Source: Henckelia pumila (Eukaryota; Streptophyta; Magnoliopsida; Lamiales; Gesneriaceae). Taken from it: a stretch of 64,000 bases of DNA. The stretch spans positions 66,921,442 through 66,985,441 of the forward strand of contig NC_133122.1 of assembly GCF_033568475.1 (NCBI RefSeq), read 5' to 3'. The translations under genes were made by a program, and so were the position numbers. Below, piece by piece: positions 56,001-64,000 of the stretch; the first letter of the stretch is position 1; each line of letters opens with the position of its first letter. The notes beneath the pieces are model-generated. The model was not told where the DNA came from, searched no databases, and saw only the letters and a list, made by a program, of their open reading frames with translations.

Positions 56001-59000
56001 ATGTATATAATTGAAATCTTACCGAGTACCAGCATAATGTCGTGAACGCCTAGCAATTAATGTTAGCTTGAGGTTCCGTCCTGATATAGAAAGTGTAGCC
56101 TGGAATCATCAATAATAAAACAATTAATATCACATCCAATTCTAATGCTCACATATAATGTCCTGCCAGATTTATACACCGGAGGACAATTCGTATTACA
56201 ATGATGCATTATTCTGATTCAGATAGATGTAACTCAAATATTCTAGTTGTATTAAGATTTTGATGGATTTGTTTCCTCGCATGTTTCGGTAACTCAACCT
56301 GAACAAAGGTTTGGGTTTTTATCAAGATATATCAACAATACACACTTCTGTGAATTATTCCTATCTACATGGAACCAGAGTCTTAAAATTTTAGAAAAGG
56401 TCCCAAAAAAAGTTAGATTAATCAATTAGTTTGTGAGCTAATAAATCATCTAGCACCGCCATAGCTCCCATTTCTCAATATCCCCACTTCACCATCACAC
56501 TTTCAAGTTCTCCAACACCTTAGCTTACGGGACGAGAATCAAGTGTCTGTCCACAAAGTGACTTTCTTACCTGACCAGGAAGCATGATGTTTCTGTTTGC
56601 AGGTAAGAGTGTTATTTTCATAAACGAGTAGCATAAAACACACTCAATCTTTTAAGACTAATTCTAAAACAAACATTGATTGGCGCATGTTGATTGTTTT
56701 TTCAGTTAAAGTGGAGTAGTTTCTGAAGCAACCACTCAAGGCAGGTGCTCGTGGGGAATATGAAAGAATTGACTGGAAAGTCATTCCATCTTGCTAGAAC
56801 CATTATCATCCAAGTTCATGAAATCTGTTGTAGTCAAACTTAAAAAATATATACTTCAATTAAAGGGAATGTTGGAAATATGTCATCCAAATGTTAAATA
56901 TAATTTCTTCAGATGCGCCTAGGATTCTCATATTTAAATTCAAATTTTAATTTGAATTATTTACTTGTGGATGTAGCATTGATATCTTTTTTAATGAATT
57001 GATGAAATCGTTTCAATACTATACACAACTGAAAATTTCCTGATTGTAAAGGTGAACCGAAGATATACATAATACGCATATGATGAGAATAAATGTAATT
57101 CCTGATGGTCAAGGTCAAGTAAAACCACACCTGCTTAAAAAACCCATAGACAAGTGCAACTGTCCATATGGTGTTTTGAAGAATATTTCGTATTCCACGA
57201 GTTAAAAACTCATTCCACACAAACATGGTTTCATATAAGACTTGCCCAGTCCCGTCGCCACATGCATTCTTCTGGAGACTCCTCATCACATGGTAAGAGT
57301 AACTGAAGAAGAAATCTTTCGTAAGATCTACCATTGACAAGAGCTTCTTGTACCTATGCAACCAACAAAGTGCTAACACTAAGTAATCAAATCAAGTCAA
57401 TAGTTTATGGGGAACAGATGATTGAAAAAAAGTACTAGGTCCAAGATTACCATGCTTATCATTAACTCTGGTAAGTAAACAATGTTCAAGTTCAAGGAGG
57501 CTGAAAATTAGTACAAAGATAAACTTAAAAAGGCATGAAGCTTTCTTTGCAATATGTGAAATGGCAAAGATCAGTTAACACACAGCCATTCAGTAAAATC
57601 AAGTTGTGCAGCCGTAAAAGAATCTGCCAAGTGAAACAGATGTTTGTTCAATAACACCAAGTTTGGCACAAAGCACGTGGAATTTGTAACTCTAAATGCA
57701 TCGGGTACTATCATAAAATCTGAATATTGCGTCTTCACCATTTCATTATAAGAATTAGGAAACTTAATAAGAAAGACGCAAACTGAAAATAATAGTCAAA
57801 TTGAGGAGATGGCTCATAAGGAAGTTATTATCAAGGTTGCATGAAATGAGTCCACCAAGAAGATGATAATTGCAGTCTTCTCAGAGAAAGGGTCCATCGG
57901 TGTTTTGGCTAAAGAAACCAAAAGAAATTGATATTTCCGCACAAACAATTAAACATTTTATCAATTTTTGAATTTTTGCAGGACATGAATTAAAAAGTAG
58001 AAGAAAGTGGACCATCTGTCACTTAATTAAGAGACATGAACAAGTACATGCAGAAAGGCTTTAACCTATTTTCGTTCTTATAGTTAACTGTGCTGGATCG
58101 AACTGCAGAATTTGGTACAGGAATTATCTGACTCTTGGAGATGGCATAAATGTTGTGTCCACAGATTGCACCAATCTGCCTCCTTTTTGTAATGAGTAGC
58201 ATATAATAAGGCCCCCGAAATTTAATAAATCCTGATAAAAAAATAATAAAAAGAAAAATGATCAAGACTGGTAATTTTTCTTTGCATAAGACAGGGCTAC
58301 ATACAAAGACCCACGTACCAACAATGCCATAACAAGTAGTGACAAATGTGAGTCCTCCTATAGCTATGTTCCCCTCGTGTATTCTTCTCAACAGGTCAGA
58401 GCATTCTTTTTCAGTGTATGTGGTGGGATCTTCTTGTATGTGGAGCTCTGAGGGTTCCAACCTGTCAATTTTCAAAACTTTCCAATATGTTCTGCTTTTG
58501 TCCCTGCCTACCATGTAAAAATTCTGCAATCACAATAACAAAATAATTAAGAAAGAGTAAAAGTCTTTGGATAAAAAATAAGGTGCATTGACATAAAACT
58601 TCAGTTACAAATTGAGCACAGTGGAGACGAAAATCCATATAGTCAATACCAACTGCTTTCTACCAAGACTTGTTCTGTGAGAAGGAGCGAATGTCAAAAA
58701 TAAATATGTATGCATACTATGTGCATACTCGAGTTTGTGAGCAATAAAATAGAACGTCAAATACCCAATATGCTACAAAATAGTTACATATGTTTGCACA
58801 TGCTATGATTTCTACCAAGCAAAAGGCATCAATAAGAAATGAAAGCCAACTGAATACAAGACATTGAATAGTGACCATTAAGTAGGCATGTGGATAGTTT
58901 TGGTCATCTACCATGCTGACAATCGAACAATGAAAGCTAAACAGAAACAGAGGACAGTACTTCCTCCAGCATATTTATTCATCAAATTAAGCTTCAGCAA

Positions 59001-59396
59001 GACTTTTGAGGAAGAAGTAGCACTAATAAAGCATTTGTTGACTTTCAATTGATGGTAATAAATTAGATTCAAAGCTTTTAAGTGCACAAACCAGAGTTGC
59101 TGAGCGAAGGAAAAACAAAAGCATTTACTGAATCTTGACAAGTATATAAAGAAAGAGATCACAAGAATTCGAGAATAATAAACGTAAGCATCAACTAATG
59201 CCGAAGCTCTTAAAGCCGCAAACATCAGTAACTCGGCTGAATCTAAGAATTATCCATCAAAGGAAGAAATTAATACCGATCGTGTTTCATAGAGTCTGAA
59301 TTTCTGCATAAACACCTCGTGAGGGGGCAGATTACGAGGAGAATCAGGCCGTATTTCCTGCTGCCGCTGCTGCACCTCTTGTAACACATCCTCCAT
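47034..59396 (-). CDS. SAC: SAC-domain phosphoinositide phosphatase (SAC2-5 type)
   Basis: Lipid phosphatase of the plant SAC family; Arabidopsis SAC2-5 act on phosphoinositides such as PI(3,5)P2 at the vacuole membrane. Sixteen coding exons (- strand): 59277-59396, 58319-58523, 58066-58231, 57131-57353, 56023-56099, 55430-55617, 55211-55308, 54912-55045, 54704-54832, 53951-54338, 53300-53421, 52913-53026, 50384-50572, 47931-48086, 47418-47526, 47034-47153. All keep frame (2538 nt, 845 aa). N-terminal [69 protein letters not shown]. Catalytic CX5R is CIDCLDRTN with Cys509 and Arg515, followed by [18 protein letters not shown] Ser-rich tail ([11 protein letters not shown]) and a conserved end ([17 protein letters not shown]) follow. 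Catalytic residues are present. Introns reach 2.3 kb. The exact SAC paralogue is not resolved; the acceptor before the last exon (GTAAG|GG) is the weakest junction. Confidence 0.94.
52346..52767 (-). mobile_element. Probable solo LTR in a SAC intron
   Basis: On the minus strand the segment starts TGTTATGGTCCC (52767), ends CATGACA (52346), and contains a TATA-like CATATAAGAGAGG near 52560, as short copia LTRs do. Inverted GGGCTCATAAGCCC lies at its end. No target-site duplication is obvious, so the borders are tentative. It lies in the 2340-bp intron 50573-52912. Confidence 0.5.
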
Positions 59397-61670
59397 AGAT
59401 TATTTCCCTTAATTGACGATCCCCGGGACTCGCCTCGGGGAATCACTCACTCTATCATTCAAAATTAACTCCCAACACTTAGCACCCACCGCTACCAACT
59501 TCTAAACCCAATAGTCACACCCTCAGGTTGCTTCAGGTACAGCATTCCCCAAATACAGCACAATCAAAATTATGAAATCACAATAACCCTTTGACCTTTT
59601 CAATGGCCAAATCGCAAAATTACAGCAACTGATCCCTGATCAGTAATCAAAGACCGAAAATTCACCAACTTTTTAACAAAGCTGAATATTATTTTTACAT
59701 AATATCACAAAAAAAGCTAAAAAATAATAACAACAAACAACAGAATCGCACAAAACCTGGAAAAATGGGGGAAAATCGCAGCAAATCAAAAAAAATAAAA
59801 CTACTTAGATTAGAAATTATAATTGATTATGACAATGATGAGAATTGATAAGGATGGAGCATAGAGATTTAGAGAGAGTGATATACAGAATTCGCTCGAA
59901 TTTATTAAATTTTTAGAGAGAAGAATGGAAGAGAGACAGCTCGGACCTGCAAAGGCAATTTGAAAGCCACAAGTTATATGGTAATACGAATATGCCTAAA
60001 TTTAATAATTCATTTTCCTGTTTGAGAATATATTTTATTTCTTTTTTTTTTTGGAATTTATCATAATATAATATAATATAATTAATTAAATATATTGAAT
60101 TCTTGGAATTATTATATCTTACTACGAAGAATTTCGTTATATCAATTTCAAAAAAAAATATCATGTATGTAAAAATCAAATAAAATTTACTTTGATTCTA
60201 TATTAGCTCACCGACATATGTGTTCCGAACAAGTAAGCGGTTATTTTTGTTCGCATACTTAAATGTATCAGTGTGTGATCCAAGACAGGATTGGGACGAG
60301 CAGATAACGGTCGAAATTATTTAAGTACACACCATTTAAAATGAGTGTTCTACTATTCTAATTTTCACATAGCTTCAGCTATTATAATCGAAATATTATT
60401 CAGTGTTTTTTTCAGGACGAAGCCGCTGAAGATTTAATTCGCAAAAACATGGTTATATTTGTTTTATGTTCATTAATTTATTGCATAAATAATGTAATCT
60501 ATAAACTAACTCATTTTTTTTAAAAAAAAATGTTGTGGTTGGTGTTTCAAAGTGCCTATGCCTCACATTTGATAGGTGAGTGGGATAAAATTTGTTATAA
60601 CTTTGTTTAATATTTGGGTAGATTGGAAATAAATGACCTTAATGAATTATGTCTAATTTCGTGATGACTCATCAATTGCCATGATAATTGATAAGAGGTA
60701 GAGGGGAAGATAAACTATAATAATAACTCATTTTTTTGAATGGTTAATAATAACTCATTTTTTTGAATGTAATCTAATGTATTTCTAAATATGAAAACCT
60801 ATAATATATTATGGTTTATTATAAACCGGGTAAGTGCTTTGATATTATTGTATGCGGTGAGATGCAATGATTATTTTAGTTGAGAGAACGCTTGAATTTT
60901 GATTTTTGTGCTATTGTACCGTTGAAAATATTTTATATGGGCTGTTAATATCAGCTATAATTTATGGTAAAATAACTTATATTTGGTTCTACGATCCGTA
61001 TCATTGCAAATGTCATGGATTATATTTTTATTCATTATACACAATTATTAAGAGATTGATTGTTAACAGTGACGGATCCATTCAGGATCGGGGCGGCATG
61101 GGCCAACCCTCAAAATTTTTTTACATGCAATTGCTGATATATCTCAACTATTTAATTAATGAACGTTTATCATTTTTTTATGTTGATATAATTTGTGCTA
61201 TATATTGAAAAAATATATTTATTAATTTATTGAATGATTATATCATGAATTGAATCAAAAAATAGAAGATCGACGGGACCAATTTAGAGTCACATTAGAT
61301 ATAAATTATACTTTCGTAATTTTACATCAATTGTACCCGACCTGACCCTCAAAATTTTTGGGTCTATTCCTTATTGTTAAGGTATATTAATTGTTCATAC
61401 CAGGAGAGCGATCGAACCTCGTCTATAGTTTATAACAAAACAATAAACGTTCAGTCCAATCGACAATGTGATAATAATATCATCACTGATTTTAAAAAAT
61501 AAAAACTATAATATCATAAATTTTAAAAATAAAAAAAATAATCCTACATGATTGATTTTATTATTGATCACGAAAAAATCTTATAAAAGTTAAACTTCAA
61601 AATTCTTAATTTTTAATATAATCTATAATATAATAATAAATTTTAAAAAAAAATATGATACCGTCTCTGA
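59397..61670. other. 5' flank of the SAC gene and intergenic region
   Basis: 59397-59950 is the likely promoter and 5' UTR of the SAC gene; no clear TATA was chosen. Beyond that is AT-rich DNA. 61065-61385 (GTGACGGATCC..., CCTCAAAATTTTT) looks like an old transposon remnant. No gene is recognised. Confidence 0.5.
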
Positions 61671-62633
61671 AACGACCCTTCTTCTACTCTAAATTAAACT
61701 AAATAAAAATACGGATTTTCAAAAAAATCAAAATATTAAAAATTTTATTAAAAATTTCGGCATGACCTCTCTGTTTATATTACAACCAACCTGTCTCAGA
61801 CAGCAACCAATATAAAATAAAAGAAATAGACGACTGACGACACAAAAACTAGACCGAGACAAGAACGAGGCCCAAGAGAGAGGTTCGACATATCAAATAT
61901 TCACAAGATTAGAAATATAATGTTTACATGCCCAAAAATAATGTTATCAAAACATTACATACACGTTTGACAACTAAGCTAAATAAATGCTCCATAACAT
62001 ATAAATTCTAGTAACTATGTGAAAAACGAGCATAGGTCGGAGGGATGTGTCGTGCCCGCATCGCAGTCCACTCGATAGTCTTGCCCCTCGATCTAAATGA
62101 AATACTCATCACCTGAAAACAATAAGTGTAGTGAGTCTAAAAGATTCAGCAAGAATATGGGGGGATAACGAGTACTACGTAAATACAAGCACACACAGAT
62201 TTAAAGTAGCATATACTAAAAATACTATTATTTTGTGCCCTTAGTTTAAACAAAATATACTTCTAAAATGAGATAACATGAATATAACATATGCATGGCT
62301 AAGTCATAAATAATCAATGTAACTGCATAAACTATACTGAAACATAGTCATAAATATTTTGAACTGTAACTGTAACTGTAACTGAATAAACTGTTCTGGA
62401 ACATAGACATAAGTATTTGAACTTAGATCCTTGAATTGTGACTCTGTGATTTCGATCATGATCATGGCCGCAGTGCACTATGCCGCAAGGAAGTCAGGAT
62501 TTCTCCCAACCCGTCTTGCCCATACTTTGTAAGAGAAGCTAGGATTTCTCACGGCCCATCCAAACCCATACTTGGTAAGGAAAGCTAGGATTTCTCCCGG
62601 CCCGTCCAAACCCATAAATTTGGTAAGGGAAGC
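61671..62633 (-). repeat. Gypsy LTR fragment on -, related to the element 1 LTR
   Basis: The minus strand ends AAGGGTCGTTTCA at 61671, the same end as the LTR at 7543, and shares TTTAGACTCACTA (near 62139), the block at 62451-62482 and a 45-46-bp tandem array (62491-62633). GATACC before the end (about 61661-61666) may be a degenerate PBS. Its 5' part is cut by the LTR starting at 62634. Confidence 0.78.
62491..62633. repeat. LTR minisatellite, 45-46 bp x 3
   Basis: Units start at 62491, 62536 and 62582 with AAG(T/C)(C/T)AGGATTTCTC and carry CC(A/C)(T/A)AC-type linkers (CCCATACTTTG, CCCATACTTGG). They sit next to the conserved block, as in the LTR at 6573. Confidence 0.85.
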
Positions 62634-62663
62634 TGTGAAACCACGTTTTTGTCATAGGCAAGA

Positions 62664-62751
62664 ATTGTAACAGCCACAATGAGTATGCAGATTAATGTTG
62701 CATGTATCAGCCAAGGATTGTAACAGCTAGAAACCAAGAGATTGTAACAGC
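62664..62751 (+). repeat. Three direct ATTGTAACAGC motifs in the U3 of gypsy element 3
   Basis: ATTGTAACAGC occurs at 62664, 62717 and 62741, about 80-165 bp upstream of the TATA box, so it may be an LTR promoter motif. Confidence 0.6.
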
Positions 62752-63883
62752 TGAAATAATGAGGAATCATGGCTGTTAATGAACATTTTTGGCCATGAAT
62801 GAGGAGACTCTTCACCTGTTGATTTTCTCCTATAAATAAGTGGCAGAAACCTCAAGGAAATCACACAAATTTCGAGCACCACCACTTCACATTTCGGGTT
62901 CCAGCTCTATCATTTTCGAGCAGACTTCTGTCAAAGTGTTGGAGCAGAAACTATGTCCAAATTCGAGCATACTTCTTGTTCCAGTTTCAAGCAATCACCT
63001 ACAGCAAAATAAGCCGAGAAGCAGTGCCAAAGTTGATCAGGGAACCGCATTTTCTATCTAGAACCGAGCAACTCATACTTCTGCATGATTTGTTTATAAA
63101 TCAAATACTGTAAGAGGGTTTATATCTATATATGTTTTAAATGCGTTCATGATCTTGTTTGTGAAAATTCAATCGTACATGGCCTGGTTCATACTTCTTT
63201 GAAATTCGTACATGTTTATTCTATGAAACTCCTTGTTATGCACTGTTAGAATTTGACTTAAGAAGTGGTAAGGAATTCTGAAAACATGATAAGCTATTAT
63301 ATGGCCCTGATGCGGTGGGTTATAATAACCGTTTAAGGCCTCGCCCCCTTAGATGAGTAAAAATTAGGGACTGGTCAGTAACCATGATTAACGAGATGAA
63401 TAACAGTGCTATGTCTAAATTTATGTTTCATTCATGATATGTGTTGATACTCAGTTTCAAGTTTTGCCTTGTTCTGATTTATGTTGCGACATGTGTTGGA
63501 ACGTGCTTCCTTTGAACTCCTATATATATGTATATTCGATATTTGCATGTACGATTGGCCTCCTCTTGCTGAGTGTTTCCCAAAACACTCATCCCCCTTA
63601 CTTCCCTTCCCAGATACCGAAGAACAGTTGGATGATGATGAGAAACACGCATTCTGGGGTTGGTGATCAAGTCTAAATTATGGAATTACTAGCAGTCTTA
63701 CTAGTTTTATTATCGTTTATATTTCGCTTCCGCTATTGTAATGTTTTGATATTGTAAAGACATTTCTGGATTTGTAAAAGACTGGTTGAAGGCTATTTAT
63801 ACACTACATGGCTTGTTGTCTTACGATTTAAAATTGTTAACAACGCCGATGCTACGTTCCGATCACGGGGCGTGACATTTTTG

Positions 63884-63895
63884 TGGTATCAGAGC
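63884..63895 (+). other. Primer-binding site of gypsy element 3
   Basis: TGGTATCAGAGC followed by CGCC lies six bases after the LTR end at 63877. Confidence 0.88.
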
Positions 63896-64000
63896 CGCCA
63901 GGTTCATAATCCGGGTGGGAATATCTTAGAAAATTTTTGGCAGTTTCTCATAGTAGGCCAAAAGGCCAATGTAATCCCCTCCGAAACGAGCTCACAAATC

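Larger units (their letters stand above)
62634..64000 (+). mobile_element. Gypsy element 3 on +: 5' LTR, PBS and start of internal region
   Basis: The LTR runs from about TGTGAAACC (62634) to CGTGACA (63877), 1244 bp, followed by six bases and the PBS. The internal region continues past the window edge. The left border is set by the end of homology to the older minus LTR and by TG; the partner LTR is not in view. A TATA box (CCTATAAATAAG) lies near 62830. Confidence 0.72.

Overview
The window is nuclear DNA of a eudicot flowering plant. It holds GT-AG intron-split genes with plant-specific architectures (NACK-type kinesin-7, PLATZ, B3, plant-type SAC phosphatase), many Ty3/gypsy and Ty1/copia retrotransposons primed by the plant initiator-Met tRNA (TGGTATCAGAGC), a Cassandra-type 5S-bearing LTR, and AT-rich intergenic DNA with MITEs. 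The species cannot be read from the sequence; an asterid is only a guess.

Layout. 1-19000 is a nested retrotransposon block: (i) a nearly complete but broken Tekay/Del-like chromovirus on + (1-7543), entering the window inside its 5' LTR; (ii) inverted Cassandra-type LTR pieces with a 5S rRNA-like segment (7546-7970); (iii) a gypsy element on - with no usable coding capacity (7971-16185), arranged in tandem with a remnant of a second copy (16186-16260); (iv) a truncated copia element on - (16261-18999). 19000-28000 is AT-rich intergenic DNA with at least three copies of one foldback MITE family, two copies of another, a TA-flanked palindromic MITE and a TA microsatellite.

28000-60000 is the gene island. 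A NACK-type kinesin-7 (28611-34623, +, 14 coding exons, 941 aa) converges with a single-exon B3-domain gene (35148-35741, -). A short PLATZ zinc-binding gene follows (38143-39031, +, 3 exons, 173 aa). A young copia element with a 5-bp target duplication lies at 40120-46016 (-). A SAC-domain phosphoinositide phosphatase of the SAC2-5 type spans 47034-59396 (-, 16 coding exons, 845 aa), with a probable solo LTR in one intron. For the three spliced genes the exon lengths I assembled close exactly in frame, which supports the models.

61671-64000 is another nested site: the 3' part of a gypsy LTR on -, related to the first element's LTR, abuts a second gypsy LTR on + that runs through its primer-binding site to the window edge.

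The host genes are unrelated in pathway: phragmoplast cytokinesis, two putative transcription factors, and phosphoinositide turnover. I found no operon-like system, CRISPR array or clearly new gene system. The most unusual signals are in the retroelements: an intron-like insert exactly at the Gag/protease border of the first gypsy element; a 32-bp block nearly identical in two otherwise diverged gypsy LTRs; several elements with near-identical LTRs but broken or absent coding regions, which suggests mobilisation in trans; and a copia element whose usual PBS/leader is replaced by about 0.8 kb carrying 100-bp tandem repeats and a TATA box.
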